A stretch of DNA of 64,000 nt from Wurfbainia villosa. Its lineage: Eukaryota; Streptophyta; Magnoliopsida; Zingiberales; Zingiberaceae. This document shows, piece by piece, positions 10,186 through 21,058 of this stretch (position 1 is the first letter of the stretch; every line of letters starts with the position of its first letter). A model generated the notes under the pieces. It was not told where the DNA came from and did not search any database. It worked only from the letters and a program-made list of their open reading frames with translations. The stretch spans positions 12,385,153-12,449,152 of the forward strand of contig CM045998.1 of assembly GCA_025175895.1 (NCBI GenBank). Reading direction: 5' to 3'. The translations under genes were made by a program, and so were the position numbers.

Positions 10186-12822
10186 TGTCACACCCCGGAA
10201 GTATGCCGTGCCGAAAAGCAAACGGACGGCATCTCTCCTGTACGTGGCAACATATCGGGTTAATACAAGGCCCGTAGGCCCACAACAACAATATGATATA
10301 CACAGATATCAACATATCAAACATACTAAACACAGCGAAAACAATACAAATAGATCAACAAGATACAAAGACCAACTGTGAACTCCGGAGTGACTTGACA
10401 CGACAAGAATCATAACAGAAATCGAATCAAAGACCAAATACATACAATATGTCCGTATATCACAAATACGGAAACAATACAGGGAAAAACCCAAACCATC
10501 AATCCGTAAGGATACAATAACACGGAAACATATCCATTCGTCCGGTGTGAGATGGGATCAGCTGGCGGAGCTCCGAACGTCCAAGGAATCTTCTACCTGT
10601 TATCTGGGCGACAGGAAGCCCAGGGTCCCGGGGTGGTGAGTATAAACTCAGGGGTAATATATAGAAAGTGCATGAACAACATATAATGATAGATCTACAA
10701 GTATACATGTGAAGATCTACAGGTATACAGCATGAGTCCAATAGACATACAGTCATATCCAAATCTAATAACAAGTAACTATAGTAAAGTCATACTCAAT
10801 GTATATACTAACTGATCAACTGAACATAAAGTAATGTACCAACGTACCTGACGGTCTGCAACACCATAAGCTATATCATCCTGACAGATATACAATAACA
10901 TAACCCATATAATGTACCAGGTCAATCCCATACCTGACCAATACTCAGACATATGAACAGTATATGATCACCTGTATAATAACCCGGTCCGTACCACACA
11001 ATGACATGATGCTAATCAAATGCATATAACAGTCTGAACCAACATATGTATCATGCTCAACACACAGCAGTATATAATATGCAAATGGAATGTAACATGA
11101 TGAATAAACATATGCAGCAATCAAATGCATCATCTCACAGGCATATGTAAAACATATATCAAATACATGCATACATATATATCATCAGTGCATATGCATA
11201 GCCATGTCTGCGGACCCGTCGACCACGACCCGATATGGCGGGTGCGCGGCATGACGACTAGCCCGACTCCAGTCGCCACTACTCTCGAGTGACCGAGTTG
11301 GGTAGTATGAATGAGTAGCATATAAGCGTAAAAAGCTAACTACTCCCCGGGGGTCCCTGTTGCTGGTCGCTTCGTCACTACCCATGAGTAGACGAGCTCT
11401 GCACGCGGAGACAATTGCGTCGCCACACAACCACCGTCTATAGTGGGCGGTGCTAACACCACTGCTCTGCTGGCTGTGCGCATCTCCACTACCACCATCC
11501 CTAGTGGCGAAGCGCGCACATCCAATGCTCGCCTCAACTCGGCCTGCTACCCCGAGTGGCGGGAGCGGGATGGTGACGACCGTCTCATCCACAAGGGAGA
11601 CCCAGTCGTCAGCATGCATGCAATGTAATGATGCATAGCTCCATACATGTATCCTAGCGACACTCCCTATCCCACGGGGAGTCCTGGTCAACTAAAAGTC
11701 AACTATGCAAGGACTACAATCCACAAGACTCTCTCTATCGCATAAAGAGTCATACTCATCGACGATCGACCACGCTTAAGACCTCTAGTCGAGCGATATA
11801 CAATCGACCGTTCATATAACCATACACAGGCACACAATCCATAATGGATATACCATCGCGCTAGGACCTCTAGTCCATGGTCACATACTGACAACCATAC
11901 ACTTATCTATGCACAGACAACTAGATCCACCATAAATGCACCACTAATACGGATATGATATAACAATCGGCTCCATAATCCAAACCATCACCTAACCCTA
12001 GTGATGTAAGACAGTAACCCAATCTGAAGTCACAAAGATAACCCTAACCACATGTACTTACTGAACATATATCAGCTAATACATAATAGGGTTTATAGTT
12101 CCTATCCGAGCTAGATAATCAATGAAGTACCAGAGTATATATCTCAGAGGTCAAGGCAGTACAAGCATATGATTAAATAAGAGTGGATTTAAGGTAAACA
12201 GGTATAAACATAAATCCAAGATCATGCACTAGAATTTGATCAAAACTACCGGACCAGGTAGATATTACCCACCTGCTATGTAGCTCGTATCAGTCATCCC
12301 TAACTACAAGCATCATCACTAATCAAAGTCCTGAATCATCATCCTGCAAACAAAACATATTTGATCCAATCATGCTGTCAATTCTAATATTAGGATCAAA
12401 TCCTAATCCTACATCAACTTTATATCTCGATCAACTAGATTAATCCAATTATCCTAATCAAGTATCCACATAGATCCATCAATCGAATTTCTACCAAATA
12501 AACAACTTCTTCCAATTACAGTAATCAATAAATCAATGACAAATAATTACAACCATAGTATATCTATCATGATAGATTCAAATCGAAACTTACCTAGTTA
12601 TGAACCCATGACACCAACTCGCAGCTTCCCATTCTACTGCTTCCCTTAGCTTTCGCCCAACTAACAATTTGTCGATATACCAGATCGGAACCTTCACACA
12701 CATAACTCTTCCATACAACAGGGTTGTTACAAACCTCAATCAATATTCACCAAAATCACTAGATCAGAATAATCGAATACACTCTAAATCTTGGCTAAAG
12801 CAGTAGCTTACCTTCTCCGTAT
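10186..12822 (-). repeat. Foldback left arm (inverted LTR-like copy)
   Basis: Starts TGTCACACCCCGGAAG and is the reverse complement of about 12909-15511 along its whole length of some 2.6 kb. Sampled stretches are roughly 90-96% alike. Many differences are C/T or G/A changes at CpG sites, mostly lost on this arm. A 61-codon frame occurs in both arms with one residue different, but this only reflects arm similarity. A GC-rich core at 11200-11640 contains many short inverted motifs. Confidence 0.85.
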
Positions 12823-12908
12823 CTGCCGCTACTGTCATCGGATCTACTTGTGCAAGGTGGTTTATTGAGCTGAGATGTTAGGGATTTCGGCTGGAAGCTG
12901 TGTATGAG
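12823..12908. other. Loop of the foldback
   Basis: Non-repeated spacer of about 86 bp between the two arms; arm pairing fades gradually into it on both sides. Confidence 0.7.
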
Positions 12909-15511
12909 ATGGGGAAGGTAAGCTACTGCTTTAGCCAAGATTTAGAGTGTATTCGATTATTCTGATCTAGTGATTTTGGTGAATATTGATTGATGTTTGT
13001 AACGACCCTGTTGTATGGAAGAGCTGTGTGCGTGAAGGTTCCGATCTGGTATATCGACAAATTGTTGGTTGGCGGAGGCGGGAAGCGTAGAACGGGAAGC
13101 CGCGAGTCGTGCCATGGGTCTGTAACTAGGTAAGTTTCGATTTGAATCTATCATGATAGATATACTATGGTTGTAATTATTTGTCATTGATTTATTGATT
13201 ATCGTGAATCGAAGAAGTTGTTTATTTGGTAGAAATTCGATTGATGGATCTATGTGGATACTTGATTAGGATAATTGGATTAATCTAGTTGATCGAGATA
13301 TAAAGTTGATGTAGGATTAGGATTTGATCCTAATATTAGAATTGACAGTATGATTGGATCAAATATGTTTTGTTTGCAGGATGATGATTCAGGACTTTGA
13401 TTAGTGATGATGCTCGTAGTTAGGGATGGCTGATACGAGCTACATAGCAGGTGGGTAATATCTACCTGGTCCGGTAGTTTTGATCAAATTCTAGTGCATG
13501 ATCTTGGATTTATGTTTATACCTGTTTACCTTAAATCCACTCTTATTTAATCACCGCTTGACCTCGAGATATATACTCGTACTTCATTGATTATCTAGCT
13601 CTGGATAGGAACTATAAACCCTATTATGTATTAGCCGATATATGTTCAAGAAGTACATGTGGTTAGAGTTAACTTTGTGACTTCGATTGGTTATCGCCTC
13701 TTACATCACTAGGGTTAGGTGATGGTTTGGATTATGGAGCCGATTGTTATATCATATCCGTATTAGTGGTGCATTTATGGTGGATCTAGTTGTCTGTGCA
13801 TAGATAAGTGTATGGTTGTCAGTATGTGACCATGGACTAGAGGTCCTAGCGCGATGGTATATCCATTATGGATTGTGTGCCTGTGTATGGTTATATGAAT
13901 CGGCCGATTGTATATCGCCATACGACTAGAGGTCTTAGCGTGGTTGATTGGTCGATGAGTATGACTCTTTATGCGATAGAGAGTCTTGTGGTCCTTGCAT
14001 AGTTGACTTTAGTTGACCGTGACTCGCGGGATAGGGAGTGTCGCTAGGATACATGTATGGAGCTATGATCATTACATTGCATGCATGCCGACGACCGGTC
14101 TCCCTTGTGGATGAGACGGGTCGTCAGTCATCCTGCCTCCCCGGCCACTCGCGGTAGTGGTAGCAGGGTTGAGGGCAGAGCATTGGATGTGCCGCGCTCG
14201 GCCACTAGGGATGGTGGTAGGAGATGCGCACCGCCACCGAGCAGAGTGGTGTTAGCACTCGCCCACTATAGACGGTGGTTGTGCGACGCGGCATTGTCTC
14301 CGTGTGCAGAGCTCGTCTACTCATGGGTAGTGACGGAGCGACCAGCAACAGGGACCCCCGGGGAGTAGTTAGCTTTTTACGCTTATATGCTACTCATTCA
14401 TACTACCCAACCCTGGCCACCGAGAGTGGTACCGAGTCGGGCTAGTCGTCATGCCGTACCACCCGCCATCTGGGTCGTGGTTGGACGGGTCCGCAGACAT
14501 GGCCATGCATATGCACTGATGATATATATGTATGAATGTATTTGATATATGTTTTACATATGCCTGTGAGATGATGCATTGACTATGATTGCCGTGATAT
14601 GTTCGCTCATCATGTTACATGCCATTTGCATATTATATACTATGTGTTGAGCATATATACATGCTGTTGATTCGATCGTTATATGCATTTGATTAGCATC
14701 ATGTCATCGTGTAGTACTGACCGGGTTATTATACAGTGATCATATACGCTCATATGTCCGAGTATCGGGTCGTATGGATTGACCGTACATTATATGGGTT
14801 ATGTTATTGTATATCCGCTCAGATGATATAGCTTATGGTGTTGCTAACCGTCGTGCACGCTGGTACATTACTTTATGTTCCTGATCGCTTAGTATATACA
14901 TCGAGTATGACTTTACTATAGTTACTTGTTATTAGATTTGGATACGATCGTATGTCTATTGGACTCATATCAGATACCGTAGATCTTCACATGTATACTT
15001 GTAGATCTATCATTATATGTTGTTCATGCACTTTCTATATATTACCCCTGAGTTTATACTCACCACCCCGACTCGGGCTTCGGCTCGTTGCCTGCATAAT
15101 GTAGAAGATTCCTTGGACGTTCGGAGCTCCGCCAGCTGATCCCATCTCACACCGGACGAATGGATATATTTCCGTGTTGTTGTATCCTTACGGATTGATG
15201 GTTTGGGTTTTTCCTTGTATTGTTTTCGTATTTGTGATATACGGACATATTGTATGTATTTGGTCTTTGATTCGATTTCTGTTATGATTCTTGTCGTGTC
15301 AAGTCACTCCGGAGTGCACAGTTGGTCTTTGTATCTTGTTGATCTGTTTGTATTGTTTCCGTTGTGTTTAGTATGTTTGATATGTTGATATCTGTGTATA
15401 TCATATTGTTGTTGTGGGCCTACGGGCCTTGCATTAACCCGATATGTTGCCACGTACAGGGGAGATGCCGTCCGTTTGCTTTTCGGCACGACATACTTCC
15501 GGGGCGTGACA
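12909..15511 (+). repeat. Foldback right arm, LTR-like (Ty3/Gypsy Tekay/Del type?)
   Basis: Ends CTTCCGGGGCGTGACA, with a primer-binding site seven bases later. That is the layout of the 3' end of a plant Gypsy LTR. TGTAACGACCC at about 12999 resembles a Tekay/Del-type LTR start. If so, the LTR proper is about 2.5 kb and the pairing continues about 90 bp beyond it. No gag or pol follows. The family assignment is inference; the inverted pairing with 10186-12822 is directly visible. Confidence 0.7.
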
Positions 15512-15773
15512 ATTTTATTGGTATCAGAGTCATGGTCCATGTCAAGCCATGAACCTCAAACGAAGGAAGTTGAGCTCCATGTCTGGATCAAGAGAACTAG
15601 ACACCAGGCAGGAAGTCCAGTTGGGTCAGGAGGACCGAACAACTGGTAGGAAGTCTAGCTGGGTCAGGAGGACTAGACAGTTGACAGGAAGTCCTGGTGG
15701 GTTGAGGATCGGACATCAAGCAGAGGATGTCCTTCGAGGACGGATAGGCTTGAGGGGGGTTTGAGGGGGGGAT
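15512..15773 (+). mobile_element. Miniature retrotransposon internal domain (TRIM-like)
   Basis: Only about 260 bp between the primer-binding site and a purine-rich tract (GAGGGGGGTTTGAGGGGGGGA, about 15752-15772, one T-run interruption) that directly precedes an LTR start. It contains about three copies of a 38 bp tandem repeat (15611-15710, units starting GGAAGTC). No protein is encoded. PBS plus purine tract plus short LTR is the TRIM layout. Confidence 0.6.
15519..15529 (+). other. Primer-binding site (initiator tRNA-Met)
   Basis: TGGTATCAGAG, complementary to the 3' end of plant initiator tRNA-Met, seven bases after the arm's terminal CA. It shows that the flanking sequence was a reverse-transcribing element. 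Confidence 0.8.
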
Positions 15774-15971
15774 TGTTGGAGTATTGGGAATACAATCAAA
15801 GTCTCACATTGGTAAGACATGAAAAAGATTATGTGCTTATAAGATGAAAAGATATCTCTATTGGTATGAGGCCTTTTGGGTAAAGCCCAAAAACAAAACC
15901 ATGAGGGCTTGGGCCCAAAGTGGAAAATATCATACCATTGTGGAGATATGTGGATCTTATAGGCACTAACA
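15774..15971 (+). mobile_element. TRIM-like LTR, 198 bp
   Basis: Starts TGTTGGAG and ends CACTAACA, giving the TGTT/AACA inverted ends of an LTR. The interior (AAAGTCTCACATTGG, ATCTCTATTGGTATGAGGCC, GCCCAAAGTGG, CATACCATTGTGGAGATATG) is a sequence type I associate with short LTR/TRIM elements of many plants. No matching 5' LTR exists on the other side of the internal domain; the foldback arm stands there instead. Confidence 0.6.
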
Positions 15972-16133
15972 TCCACCTCTAGGTTAAAAGAAACTAAAGC
16001 AAACTTTATTAATCAAAATCAAATTCAATGCTTACAAGAGTCTTAGCTCATGTTTATATCTAGGAAAGGAGGAAAGTTTGAAACAAATTGAGAAATATTC
16101 AAAATTAAACTAGAAATACTAAAAAACCCTAAT

Positions 16134-16626
16134 TAGGGATGTACACAAATCAAACGTTCATGAACAAGTTTGGTGTTCGGCTCGATAAGAGCTCGTTTAC
16201 GTTCATTCAATATGCATCAAAGTCAATTAATAAACAAGCTTGAACACATATGTGTTTGGCTTGTTAATATTCATGAACAGTGTTCATGAACAAACTCATT
16301 TAAAAATTATTTATGAGCTTATTTATACTCATTTATAAATAAGGATTAAAATATTAAAAGTTTAAAATAAATAAACAAACTTAACTTAAGAGCTTGATAA
16401 CGTTTAAATAAATCGAACTTAAACAAGTTTGAATCGAGCTTGATTAGAAGTTTGATACCCAATAAACAAGTCAAGCTCAATCTCTAAAAAAAGAAACCAA
16501 GCCAGGTTTGAATAGATTTTTCAATAGCTTGTTAATTTTAGGCTTGGTTTGGCTTGGCTTGGTTAATTTATTAAACAAGTTTGAATACTGTAAAGCTTGA
16601 CTTGACTTAGCTCGTTTACAGTCCTA
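16134..16626. mobile_element. hAT-type MITE with perfect 8 bp target duplication
   Basis: Flanked by ACCCTAAT at 16126-16133 and 16627-16634, identical 8 of 8. Ends TAGGGATGTACAC and GTTTACAGTCCTA form an imperfect terminal inverted repeat (TAGGGATGTACAC / TAGGACTGTAAAC). The 493 bp interior is AT-rich with recurrent AACAAGTTTGAA, CTTGAACA and GAGCTC motifs and has no ORF. Target size and ends fit a non-autonomous hAT element. Confidence 0.85.
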
Positions 16627-16799
16627 ACCCTAATTATTGTACAACGCCGACGACGGCATTCCACAGTCGTGGAGTGGACCACGACATGACCGTGGTGAAG
16701 ACCACTGGCAGACTATGGTTCCCACGGGAGGATCCTTATGTTGAGCCACAGTCGGGTCCACAACCATGATGTTGGCCATGGGCAACCCGTGGTGGCTTA

Positions 16800-16970
16800 T
16801 AGGAGCTCCAATCTCGTCTCGTTCCAATTCTGAATGAAGCACGTGGGCCATGGAGACCATGATGTCTTTGTTGGTGGCTTTAATAATCCTTCGTCATGGT
16901 TTGGGAGAAGACAAATCCTTATCATAAGATACAAACGGCTCGAACTACAGAATGACCCTGCATCAGTTAA
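16800..16970 (+). repeat. Dispersed repeat of unknown origin, copy 2
   Basis: Partner of 8395-8620. Shares GAATGAAGCACG, GGCCATGGAGACC and the GGGAGAAGACAA segment, and the TAA that closes the small frame beginning METMMSLLVALII. Confidence 0.5.
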
Positions 16971-18203
16971 TTACCTCCCTAATCAATTATATTATTTTAT
17001 TTATTTTAAATTGAAAATAAATTGATTGATTTATATTCAATCGTATTTATAATTATGAACCTATATAATATATATAAGAGGTTCTCTTTAATCATGTGTG
17101 TGCTGGTAGGAGTATAAATTCAAATCCAGATTGTACTGAATACAGATGATTCATATGTGAGAGCGACTTGTGCATATCAAATATTGGATCAGTCGAGATA
17201 AAAATTACCCAAGCAAATCAATCAATATTTTGTCAATCTGAATTCTTTTGTTCGTTGGTTGCTTAATTGCATAACAGACAAACATTAATGATGTCAGTTG
17301 TAGGTGTTACAATTCGACGGTCAACAGGTGCTCCTTTCCGCTATGTGATAACATTCGTGTAGCGACAAGTTAGTGCTTGGTCAAGATCATGGGTGTCATT
17401 GTATCTTACAAATAAAATAGACATCAATTAAACTTTGGAAGCCTTGACACTTCTTTCGTAACTCGAACTCGGGCTTCCCGAGCATTGCACAAACTAACTC
17501 TGTCCTTTGGTTCACTTCTTGAGCACTCGACGCTCGAACTTGAACTCTTCTCGACTACCCTAACCCAATACTTAGCTCGACACTCTGCTAATTAGACATT
17601 AGAATCTCAATCAGCTCAAGTATTCAGTCAACTCATCTACTCAGCAAGATCTATACTATCTTATCTCAATCGGTTCAAGTGTTCAGTGATATGCTCAAAT
17701 ACTCAACACTCAACCAGCTTAACACTTTGCTAGCTAAGTACTATGTCAACTTCAGTTACATGTGCTTACAGTCGCCATTCGCAACAGACAATTCGTTAAA
17801 TAGTCGAAAAATCATTGCTTCTCTTCTAGCTTTACATGTTCGACATTGACTTTGGCTTCGATAAAAGTGAGAACTTCAGTAATAATTAGTTACAGCTAGT
17901 CCTCACACACAAGATAGCACGAATCAAACCCATTGACAGGCCGATCTTTTTAATTACTATACGTTATAAGATTTGGATTATGTTTTCAGACGCCACGCCA
18001 ACGCGAGTCGTTCACATGCCCTGCTCAGGCAAATTGCCGGTCTCCAACGACTTTGGAATAAACGGAGTCGGTGCCTGTGGTAACTACTGCATGCATGCTG
18101 CAGCAGCCGGAATTAATTAGACGGCCCTAATTAATTAATTAAGTAATTATTCATTTAGTTTGGGCAAATTGGATAATGGATTGTTTTAATTTGTTGCTGC
18201 GGC
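16971..18203. other. Non-coding DNA between the hAT MITEs
   Basis: No gene recognised. 17450-17760 is rich in CTCGA/CTCAA motifs, with two imperfect copies of a 59 bp unit (CTCAATCAGCTCAAGT at about 17609, CTCAATCGGTTCAAGT at about 17668). Confidence 0.5.
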
Positions 18204-18211
18204 TTCTTGAC

Positions 18212-18875
18212 CAGGGGTGACAACGGTTTTAAAATCGTGGGTTTCTGTTTTGGTTTTGAAACCGTCCGTTTCGATTTTGAACCATCGGTTCCTGTGTTTG
18301 TCATCCAATAAAATCGAAATCAAATTACTCATCAACGATTTCGATTTCAATTTTAAAACCGTCAGTTTCGATTCTTTACGGTTCGATTTTAATTTTAGAA
18401 CCGTCGATTCCGGTTCATCATTCACCGAAAGCGAACCGTTAACCGATGATTTCAGTTCCTTACGTTCGATTTCGATTAAAATCATTTAGAATCTAAATTT
18501 AAATTATTTAATTTAAGTCTTTTATTTTTTTTAATAGACTGTATGAGTATATTATTTTTTAATTTATTAATTTTATCGATTTATTTAATTTAAGTTATAT
18601 TTAAATTTAAATTTTATATCGGGAGATTTGATTTATTTATTTATATAACTCTTTAAATCAAATATTTTAATTTTATTCCGTTCCGATCCGATTTCGGTTC
18701 GATTCCGTTTCGATTTCGATTTCAAATATTTAAGAATCGGAACCGAACGATATACCTCCGGTTCCGATTCCGATTTTGGTTTCGAAATCGAAACTAAAAA
18801 AGCGATTTCGATTCGATTTTTGAGCCATCGATTCTGATTCAATTCACGATTCGAATCGAACCGTGATCACTCCTA
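18212..18875. mobile_element. hAT-type MITE with CGGTTC-rich subterminal repeats
   Basis: Ends CAGGGGTGACAACGG and CCGTGATCACTCCTA form an inverted repeat (CAGGGGTGACAACGG / TAGGAGTGATCACGG). The flanks TTCTTGAC (18204-18211) and TTCTCGAC (18876-18883) are an 8 bp target duplication with one mismatch. Both halves are filled with degenerate repeats of AACCGTCGGTTC and CGATTTCGATTT in opposite orientations, as expected of hAT subterminal binding sites. The 99- and 90-codon frames inside come from this repeat and are not genes. Confidence 0.85.
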
Positions 18876-18883
18876 TTCTCGAC

Positions 18884-20108
18884 TCATTTAATTTGTGATC
18901 GATTAATTATTCATGGAATATTAATTAATGGGAATTGGCAGGGTGGTTGAATTGATTAATTAGTTGGGGGAACCAGTACACCACTCAGCGTGGGCCGGGA
19001 TATTAATTAATTAACGAACGTGATTTAGAAGGAAGGATTTCACTACTACGTACGATCGAACAGATCCTGCTGGGGCATTATTATTATCACGTTGACTCGT
19101 GTATCACGTGGAATGATCACGTACGAGAGGAAATTGGGTTACTTAACTAACTTACTTGCCGACATGCATATATGCATGCAGATCAGGATCAATTTGCCAA
19201 GTTCTTAATTCTTCTTCATTCTATCCCTTTAATTGAGTTGTTCCATAATAAAATTTCACTGCGGACATAATTTCCTATATAAAGGCATTAATTAATTAAT
19301 TTGTTTTGAACTCCTTAATTAATTTCTCCTCGATCGATCGGTCATTATATTCAAGAATCGAAGTGCAAGTTCAGAAAAACTTTGATTGCAGGTCCCAATT
19401 TAATTAATCACAGCTTTACATAATGCAAATACAATACTTAGAACTCGTTTATATGTATTCAATAATTAAAAACAAATCAATAAATAATTAAACTCAAACG
19501 GTAGCGATGGAGCTCAGAATTTGTTAATTCTGCAATATATGCACGAAGAAGTACTGGTTTCAGGTTCAGCCTAATAATTGCCTTTCTTTTGTCTTTTTCG
19601 TTTTCCACAGCAGCGAGTAATCTCAAAACCGACCAGTAGGCCGGATTGCTGGCCTTCGGGTCTAATTTTTTTTTAATATTTTATAAAATCTAATTTTTAA
19701 ATTTTATAATAAAAATAAAATTTAATTTTTCAATTTCACTCCGGATCTTAAAATCAAATTTGAAAATCAGGATCAGCTGCTGCAAACTCATCTTTATAAA
19801 TACAAACATCGCTCATTGTTCTTAATATATCAACTAAATTATGATGGAATATGCAGTGCTATCGCATATAAATCGATAAAGATTCAAATAATTCAATATG
19901 AGAATTTATCGCATATATATCTATAATAATATACACAATACAATAGATAATTAAATGTTGAAGCAGAATAAAATTGTAACCGCGTGCACTTGAATTTAGA
20001 AATTAAATATTATCGTACGTCTTCATTAATTGTCGTTAGAAGAACTCGAAGATCAAAATGTAATAGTAGTACTTAGTATTTGATTTTTTGATAGGTGTTA
20101 GGATGAGG
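18884..20108. other. Non-coding AT-rich DNA
   Basis: No gene found. TTAATTAA-rich, with CACGTG/CACGTA boxes at 19106-19125 and a short poly-T tract near 19660. Confidence 0.55.
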
Positions 20109-20830
20109 CACTATAAAAAAAAATAGAAAATAATGACGAATTATTTTCGTCGCTACTAACACTAATTCGTCGCTAAATATTTTTTGCGACGAAAATAATT
20201 CGTCGTAATAAGCTTGTCGCTAAGACACATTAGCGACGAATTAAAATAATTTCATCGTTAATATTACCGACGGAACTTAAAACGTCATAAAAAATAAATC
20301 TTTCGTCACAAAATCTCGACAGCGGAAACTACGAAAATCACCAATATTAGCGACGAAATATACAAAAATCGTCACTAATAATAAGAAACTTTAACAACGA
20401 AATATCTGATTTCATCACTAATATTTATTTTTTGGCCAGTCACAGAAGTAGGAGCCCCTCGACTGCCGCCTCGATTGGAGATTATTTTTGCGACGAAAGT
20501 TATAAACTTCATCGCCAAAGTCCTATAGCAGTCGAACGCGTCGACTGGCGACTCGACTGATACTCCAACTCTAGCGATGAAATATATATTTTCGTCACTA
20601 ATATCTATTTTTTGGCTAGCCACAGAAGCGGGAGCCCCTCGACTGTCACCTCGACTGGAGATTATTTTTGCGACGAAAGTTATAAACTTCGTCGCCAAAG
20701 TCCTACAGAGTCGAACGCGTCGACTGACGACTCAACTTGCAAAATCCTGATGTCGTATAACGAAAGTTAGCGACGAAATTTCAAAAAATCATCGCTAACT
20801 ATGAAAATACAGATTTCCAGGATCCATTTT
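20109..20830 (-). mobile_element. Terminus and subterminal repeats of a CACTA (En/Spm) transposon
   Basis: Starts with the CACTA terminal sequence CACTATAAAAAAAAATAG. The next 700 bp are full of short direct and inverted copies of GCGACGAA / TTCGTCGC, the subterminal motif array that CACTA DNA-binding proteins recognise. As the transposase genes read on the minus strand toward this end, it is the element's 3' terminus. AGG immediately outside (20106-20108) would be the 3 bp target duplication; the other end was not found. Confidence 0.85.
20421..20740. repeat. 180 bp tandem duplication in the CACTA subterminal region
   Basis: The segment starting ATATTTATTTTTTGGC at 20421 recurs at 20601 with a few substitutions and includes AGGAGCCCCTCGACTG and TTTTTGCGACGAAAG in both copies. 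The second copy is incomplete. A 107-codon minus-strand frame across it is the repeat read through. Confidence 0.8.
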
Positions 20831-21058
20831 ATTTGTATTCAAAATCCTGCAATACAATATCAATCACGCAATTTAAATTAACAACATATCACTCACATAA
20901 TAAAACCAATATATACAATTAAAAACAACTAACATGTAAACATAACATCAAATTTAAGTATCCAAAACATCCATTTCCACAAATTCATAGTATTAAAATG
21001 CAAACACATTCAAATCAAGCACAATTTTACTAGCTCAAAATTTAAATGGTCACAAACT

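Noticed and set aside
10309..10494. 61-residue hydrophobic protein found in both foldback arms
   Set aside because: The near identity equals the arm identity at DNA level; composition TAC/TGT-rich without codon bias, and no start context or family match.
11185..11691. 168-codon minus-strand frame in the GC-rich core of the foldback
   Set aside because: The counterpart frame in the other arm is disrupted and the region consists of short inverted GC-rich motifs; chance openness is likely.
15774..15971. Cassandra-type LTR with embedded 5S rRNA
   Set aside because: No 5S A-box/C-box like sequence is visible in the 198 bp LTR.
16126..16634. ACCCTAA motifs as interstitial telomere repeats
   Set aside because: Only single copies, explained as the target duplication of a MITE.
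18186..18489. Pair of overlapping 90-99 codon frames on both strands
   Set aside because: Both come from the CGGTTC/CGATTTC repeats of the hAT MITE.
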